A DNA stretch of 64,000 nt from JADJXM01 sp937967285 (lineage in GTDB: Bacteria > Acidobacteriota > Blastocatellia > RBC074): positions 1-64,000 of the forward strand of contig JBFWQI010000025.1 in NCBI GenBank assembly GCA_050249535.1. The letters run 5' to 3'. Under the pieces are notes generated by a model, which made no database searches, was not told the origin of the DNA, and saw nothing but the letters and a program-made list of their open reading frames with translations. The translations under genes and the position numbers were made by a program. Every line of letters starts with the position of its first letter. Position 1 is the first letter of the stretch. Shown one piece after another: positions 1 through 22,518 of the stretch.

Positions 1-118
<118 letters not shown>

Positions 119-120
119 GA

Positions 121-2193
121 TTAATCCTTGACGAGGATCTCCCGTTTCGACTGGTTGCCGAAGAAGTCCTCGGCCAGGATCTGCAGCCGCAACTCTCCGG
201 GGCCCTCAGCTTCGAGGAAGGATTCTTTCGCATTTCCTCCGCCGACCTGATTGGTGACGATGTAATCGAAGATGGTGACTCCCTGATAGCCGGACTGGCT
301 GCCCGCGGCATAGACGAATTTGACGGCCTCGAAATCGCGGGGCAGGCGGTCGAAGACGATCGTGTAGCGCGGATTTTCGTAACCGGGCGCCGGCGAACCG
401 TCCGCGCGCAGCAGGCGATAGCCGAGCCGGTACAGGCCCAGTCGCCTGTATTTCGGGTTTCCGTCGACCTGATCGAAAGCGCGCACGATGACGCGCCGCC
501 CGCCGCTCGATTCCTCGACCTTGACCGATTCGATCGTCGGCGGAGTCGTGTCGATCAGTCCCGGCAGCTTGAGCACAGCCAGGGCGTTGAATTCGTGACC
601 GGGCAGACCGGCGACCAGGTGGACGTGGTTGAGCCGGTTGAGCGTCCCGATCGGCTGGCCGGCGCGGATCCTTGTTCCGCGCCTGACGCGGACGCCGGTC
701 ACGGCTCCGGCCTCGTCGCGCCGGAAAGTTATCGCTCCGTCGGGGAATCCCTGGAGCGGCCTGTCCTGAGCGTCGCGCCCCACGCGCAGGTGAATGTATT
801 CGAACAGCGGCAGGCGAATCCGCTCGCGAGTCCCGCCCGCGCCGAAGACAGCCAGCGGCCGCGTCACGGTTTCGGAATGGATCGCCGTCACCGTTTCGCC
901 GTACGCTCCGGGGATGTCCAGCCCGTTGTGAAACCAGGCGTCGTGCTCGGGCAGCAGTTCGCCGCGAATCTCGCCCAGCGTCCCGGCGATGTCGCGGCGG
1001 CTCTGCGGCGGATCGAACGGCCAGCGCGGATCGAGCATCGCCTTCATCTCTTTCAAGCCGAGGATCATACTCGATCGATCGGCCGTGCCTCCGGTCTTTG
1101 AAGCGAGTCCGACCGCCGCCCGCAGCAGCCCGTTTCCGGCCTCGGCGATCACGATCTCTCCGCGGGGCAGAAACGCCATTCCAGCCGGCCGCGAAAGTTT
1201 CGCTTCGGCCAGCAACCCGTCCGCCAGACCTCCTTCTCCTCCAGTCAGCGTAGTCACCATCAGCCCCTGATCCGTCGAGACCAGCCGAATCGAACTGCCC
1301 GCGGCATCGGCGACGTAAAACGACTTATCATTATTAATAAGGATAGCGATCGGTTCATCGAAGGCCGGGTTCGGTCCGTCGATCTCGGCCGGTTCACCGG
1401 TTCCGGCAACAGTCGCCACCTTTCCATCTCCCGGAGCGATCCGTCTGATTCTATGGTTGCCGGTGTCGGCGACGATCAGCTCCCCATTCTCAGCCACGGC
1501 GATCCCGCAGGGAGTATCGAATCTGGCGTCTCTTCCGGTTCCGTCCGCGAAACCCGGCTCGCCGCCGGCGATCGTGCTGACAGTTCCGTCAGTTGCGATC
1601 ATGCGGATCGAATCGTTGTAGGTGTCCGCAACGTAGATCTCGCCATCCCGCCCGATCGCCACGCCGACGGGCGCGTTGAACCTCGCCCCGCCGGCCGCCC
1701 CGTCTGAATCGCCGCTCTCTCCGGCCCGCCCCGCGACGACCGTCGCCTGCTTCGTCTCGGGATCGATCCGCACGATCGTGTGAGCTCCCGTGTTCGCAAC
1801 GACCAGTCTGCCGTCTTCGTCCAGAGCAATTGCCGAGGGAGTCTCGAGTCCCTCGAAGATCACCTCGGCCTCCATCGCCACCCCGCCCGAACGATATGAA
1901 TCGTAATCGAGCCGCCGGATCGTTCCCGAACGACTCTCGCTGAAATAGACGTTGCCGTCATCATCGACCGCCACGCCGAACGGTTCGTGATGAGTTTTTC
2001 GCGGCAGTCCGTCGGGCACAGCCAGCGTTGTCACGCGCTCGATCGGAGCAGGCGGTCGCAGCCACCACCAGATCGCCGTCCCTGAGATCATCAGCAGCGC
2101 TCCCAGGATCCCGATCACCCACAGCGCGCGACGCTCCCGCCATGGCCGCGGAAACTCTCTTCTGCCAGTCTTTCTGTTATCTCTTTCTCTCAT
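121..2193 (-). CDS. NHL-repeat protein with M23-like peptidase domain
   Basis: A protein of about 690 residues. It starts with a short basic cytoplasmic tail and one membrane segment (about residues 23-45). Five to six NHL beta-propeller repeats follow (about 60-390; units such as GIAVAENGELIVADTGNHRI). Next is an M23/LytM-like region (about 410-560) that keeps an H-x3-D type motif in HNGLDIPGAYGE and the H-x-H motif in NHVHL. A beta-sandwich-like tail ends the protein. The metal ligands look intact, so peptidoglycan or other cell-envelope hydrolysis is possible, with the propeller as a binding platform outside the membrane. The ATG at 2193 is preferred. An in-frame TTG at 2253 would add 20 residues but has no ribosome binding site, and the ATG itself has only a weak AGG. 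A group II intron ends just beyond the stop codon. Confidence 0.75.
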   Translation of the reverse strand: MRERDNRKTGRREFPRPWRERRALWVIGILGALLMISGTAIWWWLRPPAPIERVTTLAVPDGLPRKTHHEPFGVAVDDDGNVYFSESRSGTIRRLDYDSYRSGGVAMEAEVIFEGLETPSAIALDEDGRLVVANTGAHTIVRIDPETKQATVVAGRAGESGDSDGAAGGARFNAPVGVAIGRDGEIYVADTYNDSIRMIATDGTVSTIAGGEPGFADGTGRDARFDTPCGIAVAENGELIVADTGNHRIRRIAPGDGKVATVAGTGEPAEIDGPNPAFDEPIAILINNDKSFYVADAAGSSIRLVSTDQGLMVTTLTGGEGGLADGLLAEAKLSRPAGMAFLPRGEIVIAEAGNGLLRAAVGLASKTGGTADRSSMILGLKEMKAMLDPRWPFDPPQSRRDIAGTLGEIRGELLPEHDAWFHNGLDIPGAYGETVTAIHSETVTRPLAVFGAGGTRERIRLPLFEYIHLRVGRDAQDRPLQGFPDGAITFRRDEAGAVTGVRVRRGTRIRAGQPIGTLNRLNHVHLVAGLPGHEFNALAVLKLPGLIDTTPPTIESVKVEESSGGRRVIVRAFDQVDGNPKYRRLGLYRLGYRLLRADGSPAPGYENPRYTIVFDRLPRDFEAVKFVYAAGSQSGYQGVTIFDYIVTNQVGGGNAKESFLEAEGPGELRLQILAEDFFGNQSKREILVKD

Positions 2194-2288
2194 CCTGTGC
2201 AGTTTAATCAATCCGTCTTTTTCGTCCAAAACCTCCGGCCTTGAAAATATCAATTGACCGCGGGCGAATGGCCGCCTAAACTCTATCT

Positions 2289-2657
2289 GTGAAGGTCGAA
2301 AACCGGGCCAGTCTGCCGGACGAAGCGTTCGCAGCGATTGAAAGCGGGCTGCCGGAATCAGGCACCCTGATGGAATTCATCGCGTGGGGACTCACTCAAC
2401 ACCCGCCGGTGAAGCCGGTCGAAACCGTCGCGCTCGATGAATATTCGCACGACGTGATATTCGGATTTCGCGACGGTCTGATCCTGGTTCTCGGTTCGAC
2501 CTGAAACGGCACGATCACGGCAGTTGCCGTGTGGGCCCATCATCCGACGGCGGATGAACTGCTGGCGGCGCGTTTGAGCGACGGCTGGCAGCCCACGCCG
2601 AGCCCCCTCAGGTCCGGCGATCAAATCATGGGTCATGCGGCCTGTCTGTTCGATTGA
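2289..2657 (+). CDS. Small unknown protein interrupted by an in-frame UGA
   Basis: A GTG-initiated frame runs for 71 codons, meets TGA at 2502-2504 and then continues in the same frame for 50 more codons to a TGA at 2655-2657. The part after the UGA is protein-like (TAVAVWAHHPTADELLAARL, then GDQIMGHAACLFD) and ends eight bases before the next gene, so the original gene almost certainly spanned the whole interval, about 122 codons. I do not recognise the family. Three readings are possible: a nonsense mutation (from CGA, TGG or a Cys codon), a sequencing error, or a selenocysteine codon. The last is worth considering because the window also encodes a tRNA-Sec and a hairpin lies 11 bases after the UGA. 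If termination is real, a 71-residue protein ending in VLGST is made. Confidence 0.5.
2516..2531 (+). other. Hairpin just downstream of in-frame UGA
   Basis: CACGGCA and TGCCGTG form a perfect 7-bp inverted repeat separated by GT (or 5 bp with a six-base loop containing GU). It begins 11 bases after the TGA at 2502. Bacterial selenocysteine insertion elements sit directly after the UGA and have GU in the apical loop, so position and loop fit loosely. The stem is short and could be chance, or part of ordinary coding sequence. Confidence 0.3.
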
Positions 2658-2665
2658 GAGGTCAT

Positions 2666-2920
<255 letters not shown>

Positions 2921-3006
2921 ATATTCGATCCATCCGGATCCTTCCCCTTGCTGCGGCGCTCGGCGCGGCAGTTAAGGGATAATTTGCGCTCCGATCCCGA
3001 ACTCCG

Positions 3007-4178
<1,172 letters not shown>

Positions 4179-4205
4179 AATATTGTTCAGGAATTAAACT
4201 GAATA

Positions 4206-4652
4206 TTAATGGTTGGAACCTGAGGATGCTTCCCAGCAAATTACAACTTGCCTTGGATAAATGAAACGACTACCCTCCTTACAAATAGAGGCTTTATCAC
4301 TGAGACAGAAGTAAAAAGAAATAACTTCTGAGCGACTACTTTTTGAGTCCGAACTACCCCGAAAACGCCATTTGTAAGCAGCTTGTAACGCAGCCTCGCG
4401 CAAATCCTTTGGACCGCTTATAGTGACAGCTTTTGTCACTTTGCCGTCGTTGTTTATCTCAATTTTTACTAAGACCTCTCCCTCAACTTTTTTTGCTGCG
4501 GCTATGGATGGATAAGGAGGCTGGACAGCTTCAATCGTTAGAAGCTCTTCAGTATCGGAATTTTGAAACCCCGCTTCAGCGATCGAGATAAAGCTACAAA
4601 AGCAGGCTGGTATGACCAGGTAGAGCCATATCTTATACAAAGTTGCTTCCAT
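4206..4652 (-). CDS. Secreted TonB C-terminal-like protein, candidate immunity gene
   Basis: A 148-residue protein with a signal peptide (hydrophobic stretch to about residue 25, ending SIAEAG) and a TonB_C-type domain at about residues 36-95 (PPYPSIAAAKKVEGEVLVKI, then INNDGKVTKA and LREAALQAAYKWRF). The last 50 residues hold three cysteines and resemble nothing I know. It lies directly downstream of the displaced Rhs tip with the HExxH toxin and upstream of another Rhs core fragment, the position of an immunity gene in Rhs cassettes. Export would suit protection against a toxin acting in the periplasm. AGGAGG is present about 11 bases before the start. The local sequence is clearly AT-richer than the chromosome. 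The immunity role is inferred from position only; it could be an accessory factor. Confidence 0.6.
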   Translation of the reverse strand: MEATLYKIWLYLVIPACFCSFISIAEAGFQNSDTEELLTIEAVQPPYPSIAAAKKVEGEVLVKIEINNDGKVTKAVTISGPKDLREAALQAAYKWRFRGSSDSKSSRSEVISFYFCLSDKASICKEGSRFIYPRQVVICWEASSGSNH

Positions 4653-4685
4653 TACTTCATAGACCTCCTAATTCATCAATCGTAA

Positions 4686-5832
<1,147 letters not shown>

Positions 5833-5946
5833 CCGCTTTCAAAAATTAAGTAGCCACATCAAGATGAGATTATAATTTAACGTTAATCCGCATTTGACTA
5901 TTCTCTGATCCAGAGACAATATGAGTATATTGTTTTGATATACTTG

Positions 5947-6474
5947 TCAGCTCAAATTACTACTGATTTCCATAAGAGTCTGTTCGCCAATCCAATATCG
6001 TTTGCCGTTACGTTTCATTAGCTTTGAAGCCGATTTAATATGTGCGACAATGTCATAATAATATTCTTTCAATGATTCTGGTGCATTTAATTCCAGGCGG
6101 TCAGATGGAGAAATGAATCGTTTATAGTAACTAATATTCGATCTTGCACATGGAAATGGAGCATCTTGTGAAATATCTCGAAAAAATAAAAGATCAATAT
6201 AAGGCCCCGCCCATCTTTGATTGATATAATATAAACGTTCGCCATTTTTCATTATTTTGCGAAATAAAAGTGGTTTATTTGTATAAGTCTTGTCAATTAA
6301 AAAATAATGAGGACAAACAAGAAGATACTTCAAGAAATCCTTAACATCTTTAATCTCGATATATTTGTCAGTTTTATAATGGATGTCAGGAATCATTATT
6401 CCTTTTTTTGAGAATATATATTCAGCCAACTCAATTCTCTGGCTATCATTAAAGTAAAAATCAAATTCTGCCAT
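5947..6474 (-). CDS. Candidate immunity protein for the Rhs C-terminal toxin
   Basis: A 175-residue protein rich in Tyr, Phe, Ile and Lys, with no signal peptide, membrane segment or family I recognise. Its ATG (6472-6474) abuts the TAA of the full-length rhs gene, and GGAGG sits about ten bases upstream inside the end of rhs, so the pair is probably translationally coupled. The composition is markedly AT-rich compared with flanking genes, like the toxin end of rhs. Position, size and composition are those of an Rhs immunity gene; binding to the adjacent toxin is inferred. A cytoplasmic immunity protein would suit a toxin acting on DNA or RNA. Confidence 0.7.
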   Translation of the reverse strand: MAEFDFYFNDSQRIELAEYIFSKKGIMIPDIHYKTDKYIEIKDVKDFLKYLLVCPHYFLIDKTYTNKPLLFRKIMKNGERLYYINQRWAGPYIDLLFFRDISQDAPFPCARSNISYYKRFISPSDRLELNAPESLKEYYYDIVAHIKSASKLMKRNGKRYWIGEQTLMEISSNLS

Positions 6475-11760
<5,286 letters not shown>

Positions 11761-11797
11761 TACGATCTCCGATTAGAGTATTTATGATATGCATCTG

Positions 11798-14726
<2,929 letters not shown>

Positions 14727-14730
<4 letters not shown>

Positions 14731-16301
14731 TTATGAAATTTTTGTTGCAGGCGGCTCTGCTGGCGCTGCTGGCCGTGAACGGGTTCGGTCAGGCGAGGAA
14801 GTTCGATCTGGTGGTCTACGGCGGAACGGCCGGCGGAGTGATGACGGCGGTGGCGGCTGCGCGCGAGGGATTGAGCGTGGCCTTGATCGAACCGACGGGA
14901 CATCTCGGCGGCATGGTCACGGGAGGCCTGAGCCGGACCGACTTCGGGAAGAAGGAGGTGATCGGAGGAATCGCGCTCGAATTCTATCAGCGCGCCGGAA
15001 AGAAGTACGGCCGCGAGATCGAGTGGATGCCGGAACCGCGCGTCGCCGAAGCGATACTCAACGAGATGATCCGCGAAGCGAAGACGGTCACGGTCTTTCT
15101 CAAGCATCGTCTGATGGAGAAAGGCGGCGTCAGGAAGCGGGGAACACGGATCATCGAGATCGCGATGGAGAACGGCGGCAGGTTTGAAGGAAAGATCTTT
15201 ACGGATGCCGGATACGAGGGTGATCTGCTGGCTCAGGCCGGCGTCGACTTTACCTGGGGGCGCGAATCGGCGGCGCAGTACGGCGAATCCCTGGCCGGCG
15301 TTCGCCCGAAAGACCCTAACCATCAGTTCGATTTCCCTGTCTCCGCTTACGACGACAGGAAGAGGCTGCTGCCGGAGATCGGCAGACAGCAGCGCGGAGA
15401 GATCGGCGCCGGCGACCGCAAAGTGCAGGCCTACAACTTCAGGATGATCCTGACCGACGACCCGGAAAACCGGATTCCGTTCGCCAGACCGGCCGGATAC
15501 GATCCGAAGCGGTTCGAACTGCCCGCCCGCTTCCTGGCTGAGTTCGTCAAACAGAAAGGGCGCGCTCCGCGGATGAACGAGATCCTGCTTCCGGCTCAGG
15601 TCGCCGGAAAGCAGAAATGGGATTTCAACAACCGCGGCCCCTTCTCGACCGATTACATCGGCAAGAGCTGGGAATATCCCAATGCCTCGTACAAGCGCCG
15701 GGAGGAGATTCGGCGCGATCATGAAATCTATACCCGCGAGCTCTTCTATTTCCTGACCAGCGATCCGCGGGTTCCGAAGGAGACGCAGGCCGAGATCTCG
15801 CGTTTCGGCATCGCAAAGGACGAATTCATCGACAACGGCAACTGGCCATATCAGCTTTATATCCGCGAGGCCCGCCGGCTGGTCGGCGATTTCGTCGTCA
15901 CGCAAAAGGACATCCAGACGGAGCTGACCAAACCGGATGTGATCGGAATGGGCTCGTACAACAGCGATTCTCACAATGTTCAGCGTTACGTCACGCCGGA
16001 TGGCAATGCCCAGAACGAAGGGAATATGGAGGTCCCGGTCACTCCGTACCAGATCCCGTATCGGATAGCGCTTCCTAAGCGGTCGCAGGCGACGAACCTG
16101 CTCGTCCCGGTCTGCTTCTCGGCCAGCCACGTGACCTATTCGACGCTTCGCATGGAACCGCAGTACATGATCATCGGACAGGCCGCCGGGATCGCCGCCA
16201 AAATGGCTATCGACGGGGACCTCCCGGTTCAGGACATCGATGCCGCTGCGCTGTCGTCGAGGCTGCGGTCGCTCGGCGGGGTGTTCGAGTGGAAGCAGTG
16301 A
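14727..16301 (+). CDS. Exported FAD-dependent oxidoreductase, paralogue
   Basis: A 524-residue paralogue of the preceding gene: signal peptide to about residue 23 (FLLQAALLALLAVNGFGQ), then LVVYGGTAGGVMTAVAAARE, the HLGGMVTGGLSRTDFG flavin loop, FTDAGYEGDLLAQAGVDF, and MIIGQAAGIAAKMAIDGDLP near the end. The start ATG at 14727 overlaps the stop of the upstream gene by four bases (ATGA); a second ATG two codons on is possible. It shares domain order and the DNGNWPxQxYxREARR segment with its neighbour, so a local duplication followed by divergence is likely. The substrate is unknown. Confidence 0.8.
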
Positions 16302-16328
16302 TGAGTTCCGGTGTCTGCAAGTGCGTGT

Positions 16329-16420
16329 CGTTACAGTACAGGGAGCGATAGCGACCTGGCGACTTCGAGGCCGTCCACCCCGTAGAGCACCAGGTCGCTA
16401 CCGCTCCCTGTACTGTAACG
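16329..16420. repeat. Palindromic element, 31-bp arms
   Basis: Arms at 16329-16359 and 16390-16420 are inverted copies with a single mismatch, beginning CGTTACAGTACAGGGAGCG and containing GCGATAGCGACCTGG; the loop is 30 bases. Half-sites of the same sequence occur at about 12868-12893 and 25461-25490. It lies 28 bases after the FAD oxidoreductase stop and could act as a terminator, but the extra copies indicate a dispersed REP-like element. Confidence 0.85.
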
Positions 16421-16517
16421 GCTAGCGATTTAGATCCCAGATCTTGGTCTGCCAGGCAATAGTCACATTCTTTTTTTCTAATTCTGGCGACGGGCGCCAT
16501 AATCCAGTTATTTAGGG

Positions 16518-16523
16518 TATAAT
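16518..16523 (+). promoter_or_regulatory. Candidate -10 box upstream of VWA gene
   Basis: A consensus TATAAT lies in an AT-rich stretch 115 bases before the VWA gene. No good -35 box is seen at the usual distance, so this is only a candidate. Confidence 0.35.
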
Positions 16524-16638
16524 TTTCGTTGCGGTTCCCCTTTCCGCTTGCGATGTGAGATGACTGAATTGGCCCGGAGCTGGCCGGAGTACGCCGGCCC
16601 GCGGGTTGTCATTGTGCCTTCCGCGAAAGGAGACACCG

Positions 16639-17928
16639 ATGTACAAATCCCTTCAGGCGCGCCTGTTGATAACATTCCTGCTTGTCTTCGGCATGGCGTT
16701 GCCGGCCTATCCGCAATCGGGCCGCAAGACGAGGCCGCGCGAAGTCAATCCTCCGAACAGCCGTCAGACGGAAAATCAGAATCAGGACAAACCGCTGGCC
16801 GACAACACGCCGACGGAGGTCGGAGATGACGGGACGATCCGTCTGGACACGACGCTCGTGTCGGTACCGGTGAGCGTGCTCGATCGGGACGGCCGTTTCG
16901 TTCCGTTTCTGAAGAAGGCCGATTTCCAGATCTTCGAGGACGGCACGAAGCAGGACATCGAGAGCTTCGAGTCGGTCGAGGTACCTTTCAACGTCGTGCT
17001 CATGCTAGACACATCGAACAGCACGCGGTTCAGGCTCGAAGACATCCAGGGAGCGGCATACGCCTTCGTCGGGCAGCTCAGACCGGACGACAGGGTGATG
17101 GTCGTTTCGTTCGACAGCCAGTACCGGATCAACTGCGATTTCACGAGCGATCGCTACGAGCTGCGCGAAGCGATCTACGGCACGCGCCCGGGCGGAAGCA
17201 CGAAGCTCTACGAAGCGATGGACATGGTCGTGCAGCGGCTCGAGGAGATGCAGGGGCGCAAGGCGATCGTCATCTTCACTGACGGAGTCGATACGTCGAG
17301 CAACAAGAGGCGCGCGACGGCCGAGAGCACGCTCGAGATGATCGAGGAGTCCGGCGCGCTGGTCTATCCGATCCGTTACGACACCGAGGAGTCGGTGAGG
17401 GGCGGAGCTTCCCGCGGCGGCACGATTCCCGGCATTCCCCCTATCATTAATATACCGTGGCCTTCTCCGCGCAGGACTCCGCGCAACGGAAGACTGCCGC
17501 GCTGGCCGTTCGATAACCTGATATTCAATCAGGTCTCCGGGCAGTTCCCGGGGCAGTGGCCTCAGGGGCGCATTCCGGGAACGGGCGGCGGCGATTACGC
17601 CGCGGGAGCGGTCTACCTGCAGGAACTGGCTGATCGCAGCGGCGGGCGGCTCTACTATGCCGAGGATCTGCGCAATGTTTCGAGCGCCTTCACTCAGATC
17701 GCAGAGGAGCTGCGCCATCAGTATGTGATCGGTTACTACCCGACGAATGCGGAGAAGGACGGAACCTATCGTTCGGTCAAGGTGAGGGTGAGAGAAGCGG
17801 GGCTGGTTGTCCGCGCGCGCAAGGGATATCGAGCCGTGGCGGAGACGCAGGCTCGGGGCGACTCGGATCCGAACGAATCGCAGGATGGAAGGCCGATTCT
17901 CAGGCGGAGGCAGTGGACGGGCGTCAGG

Positions 17929-17931
<3 letters not shown>
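16639..17931 (+). CDS. Secreted VWA-domain protein, acidobacterial VWFA-related family
   Basis: A 430-residue exported protein: signal peptide to about residue 27 (ending PAYPQSG), a Pro/Asn/Gln-rich linker, then the family signature VSVPVSVLDRDGRFVPFLKK and FQIFEDGTKQDIESF. A VWA domain follows with an intact MIDAS (DTSNS at the end of strand 1, and TDG in IVIFTDGVDTSS). The C-terminal part has the ELADRSGGRLYYAEDL and YVIGYYPTN segments typical of this lineage-rich family (TIGR03436). It probably mediates metal-dependent adhesion or protein interaction outside the cell. A Pro/Arg/Gly-rich insertion (about 255-310) splits the VWA fold. AAAGGAG ahead of the ATG fixes the start; an upstream TTG frame is rejected. 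Its TAG stop lies in a palindrome. Confidence 0.85.
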
Positions 17932-19800
<1,869 letters not shown>

Positions 19801-19821
19801 ACGCCTCCCGAATTGTTTGCC

Positions 19822-20038
19822 ATCAAAATAGTAATAGCTCAGCTTTTGGAGGAGGATTAATTCAACAGGATTAACAGGATTTGTCAGGATTTACAGGATA
19901 ATAATGGAAAATGTAGTGTCCGCCACAGGGAATTTCGAGGCCAAAAAGGCCATCTCATATCCCTGAATCAATCCTGTAAATCCTGACAAATCCTGTTAAT
20001 CCTGTTGAATTAATCCTCCTCCGAACCGCTATTTTGAT
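19822..20038. repeat. Nested palindromic spacer, ATCCTGT-type arms
   Basis: Inner arms of about 52 bp (19848-19900 and 19971-20022) are built from repeated CAGGAT/ATCCTG units and capped by GGAGGAGGATTAA. Outer arms ATCAAAATAG (19822-19831) and CTATTTTGAT (20029-20038) are also inverted. The centre holds about 70 bases of unrelated sequence. It lies between two minus-strand genes. Related spacers are at 26463-26520 and 37461-37660. Confidence 0.85.
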
Positions 20039-20083
20039 CTCAAAGCCGCATCAAGGCAAACCGATCGGTCGGACGGGCTCGGT

Positions 20084-22369
20084 TCACTTCCTGCCGGACA
20101 GTTTTTCCGCCTCCCGCAGATGCCTGGAGTAGACGGGATTCGACGGATTGCCGGCGAGGGCGCGCGAGAACTGCTCGGCGGCGATCCGGTGCTGTCCTTT
20201 CTTCAGGTATGCGTAACCGAGAGTGTCGAAGAATGCCGGTTCGGGGAGGATCGCGATGGCGCGGCGCGCATAGTCGACGGCCTGATCCAGGTTGCCGAGG
20301 CCTTTTTCGGCGAAGAGCCAGGCGAGGTTGTTGAGCGCGATGGCGGCCGTCGCGGAGCGTTTGTCGTAAGCCAGGACTCTTTCATAGGACTCGACGGCCC
20401 GTTGATGCTCGCCGCGCCCGTCCTCGAGCAGTCCGATCATCAGGTGAGCCTGACCGAGCCCGCTTTCGGGCCGGCGCTCGATCAGCCGGCGCAGTTCGGC
20501 GATCGCGCGGTCGGTTCGTCCAGATGATGACTGATAGAGTTCGCTGAGCAGGAAATATGCGTTGAGGTGGTCCGGGTGAGATTCGAGTATGTCGCGGAGG
20601 ATCTTCTCCGCGCCGGCGCTCTCGCCACGCGCCATCAGGATGCGGGCTCTCTGTTCATCCGCCAGAGGACCCGCTGCCTGCAGTTCGTCGATCTGACGCA
20701 GCGCGCCGTCGTAATCCCGCAGGGCGAGGCGGGCATCGACCAGGACGCTCAGCGCGGCCGGGCCGGCGGGATCGATCTCGATGGCGCGGGCGGCGAATTT
20801 CATCGCGTCGTCATAGCGTTTCTCAGCGAGCGCGAGAGTGGCCAGGTTGACCAGCGGTTCCGCGTTACGCGGATCGATCCCGGAGGCGGCGATCAGGTCG
20901 GCCCGGGCGTCAGGTGAAGGGCCGTTCATCATCCTTGCGATGGCGCGAGTGACCAGCGCTTTGCTCTCCCATCCGGCGAGGGAATCCGACGGGATGAGCC
21001 GCGCGTCGGAGGGATTCCTTTTCAGCGTTCGGATCGACTCGAGCGCCTGCGTCGCCACGGTCTCTGCCTCGAGCCGGCGGTTTTCGGCGAGCAGGATCTT
21101 CGCAGACATCAGCAGTCCCATCGGATTGCGCGGCGAGAAACTGAGGAGCCGGTTGACCAGCATCCGGGCGCGTGCCGGATCGTTGTTGCGGAGTCCGGCC
21201 TCGGCGGCGAAGTAGAGCGCCGAGGGCATCGACGGTTCGAGCCGGAGAACCTGATCGAGGTCGCGCAGCGCCTCGGCGTGGCGGCCGGCCAGCGTGTGCA
21301 GTCTGCCTCGGATCAAAAGCGCATCGGTATCCTGCGGGCTCAGCCGGAGCGCCCGTTCCACTTCAATCGTAGCGCCCCGCACGTCGCCGCTCTCGATCAG
21401 CAGTTCTGCCAGCCTCGAATAGCCGCGCAGATAGTCCGGATTGTCGCGCAGAAGCCGGCGATACTCACCGACCGCGTCCGAGGTCCTGCCGGCCCGCGCG
21501 CGCAGTTCGATGATCTGCGACCGCCCCTCGACCTTGTCCTCGTCCAGTTCGACCAGTCTGGTCAGATACCTTTCGGCCTGATCGTACCTGCGGCGATCCT
21601 CGTAGAAGCGAACCAGCGCCAGCAGCGCGACCTTGTTGACCGGATCGGCCTCGACCGCCGAGAGGAGTTCTTTCTCTGCCTCATCCGCACGTCCCGTCGA
21701 AAAGAGGAACTCACCGAGCGCCAGACGCGCTTCAGGGTTCCGCGGGTTGGACTCGACCAGTTGTCGATAGCCGCTCTCGGCCGCCGACTGCCATCTCTTC
21801 TCCTGTTCAACGGTGGCCCTCAGGCTGAAGTATCTCGCGAGGTGCAGCCGAGGCTCGATCCTTTGCGGCGCCGCGGCGATCGTCCGTTCGAGGATCGCCT
21901 GAGCCTCGTCCCAGTTCCTGCGGGTGATTGCGATCGTCGCCGTCAGCATCTGCGCTTCGACCGATGCCGGATCTTTTGCCAGCACCTCGCCGGCAAGTCG
22001 TTGGGCCTCCTTCAGACTCTCATCGTCGGGATAGCCTGCCAGCAGGTTTCCGACTTCGAGCCGCGCCTGAAGATTGGACGGGTCGAGCCGCATCGTCTGG
22101 TAGAAGGCTTCGGCGGCCTCCTGCAGATAACCCATCGCCAGGGCCGCCCGTCCGAGTCCGTACTGAGCCGGGGCATTCCGCCGATCGATCTGCAGCGCGC
22201 TGCGGAACTCGATCCGCGCCTCCGGATAACGGCCCCGCGAAAGATACGCGTTCCCGCGTTCGACGTGCCGGTCGATCCGCGCCTCGGCGCCGGAACAGCC
22301 GGACAGAATCGCCGCAGAGACGACCAGCAGACACGCAATATTAATGAAGGGACGGGCTGAAATTCTCAT
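20084..22369 (-). CDS. TPR-repeat lipoprotein
   Basis: A 761-residue protein with a lipoprotein signal (ACLLVVSAAILSGC, lipid-attachment Cys at 25). About 17-20 tetratricopeptide repeats cover most of its length (for example RYPEARIEFRSALQIDRRNA and YDDAMKFAARAIEIDPAGPA). The ATG at 22369 is chosen because it places the lipobox correctly and has GGAG eight bases upstream; an in-frame start 54 codons earlier would bury the signal. It is probably a periplasmic or outer-membrane scaffold. Similar long TPR lipoproteins accompany exosortase and exopolysaccharide systems, but none is seen here, so no specific role is assigned. Confidence 0.8.
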   Translation of the reverse strand: MRISARPFINIACLLVVSAAILSGCSGAEARIDRHVERGNAYLSRGRYPEARIEFRSALQIDRRNAPAQYGLGRAALAMGYLQEAAEAFYQTMRLDPSNLQARLEVGNLLAGYPDDESLKEAQRLAGEVLAKDPASVEAQMLTATIAITRRNWDEAQAILERTIAAAPQRIEPRLHLARYFSLRATVEQEKRWQSAAESGYRQLVESNPRNPEARLALGEFLFSTGRADEAEKELLSAVEADPVNKVALLALVRFYEDRRRYDQAERYLTRLVELDEDKVEGRSQIIELRARAGRTSDAVGEYRRLLRDNPDYLRGYSRLAELLIESGDVRGATIEVERALRLSPQDTDALLIRGRLHTLAGRHAEALRDLDQVLRLEPSMPSALYFAAEAGLRNNDPARARMLVNRLLSFSPRNPMGLLMSAKILLAENRRLEAETVATQALESIRTLKRNPSDARLIPSDSLAGWESKALVTRAIARMMNGPSPDARADLIAASGIDPRNAEPLVNLATLALAEKRYDDAMKFAARAIEIDPAGPAALSVLVDARLALRDYDGALRQIDELQAAGPLADEQRARILMARGESAGAEKILRDILESHPDHLNAYFLLSELYQSSSGRTDRAIAELRRLIERRPESGLGQAHLMIGLLEDGRGEHQRAVESYERVLAYDKRSATAAIALNNLAWLFAEKGLGNLDQAVDYARRAIAILPEPAFFDTLGYAYLKKGQHRIAAEQFSRALAGNPSNPVYSRHLREAEKLSGRK

Positions 22370-22518
22370 CGACGCTCCGAATCGATGAAGTCTAGCCCAT
22401 CCGTCAAGCCGACGGCAAGAATCGGCCTCGGCGTAATCGCACTGAATTTTTCGCTGATGACCGATTGTTATCGGCCGGATCTGTACCGCGACCGGCATCA
22501 ACTTTATAATCGTTGGGT

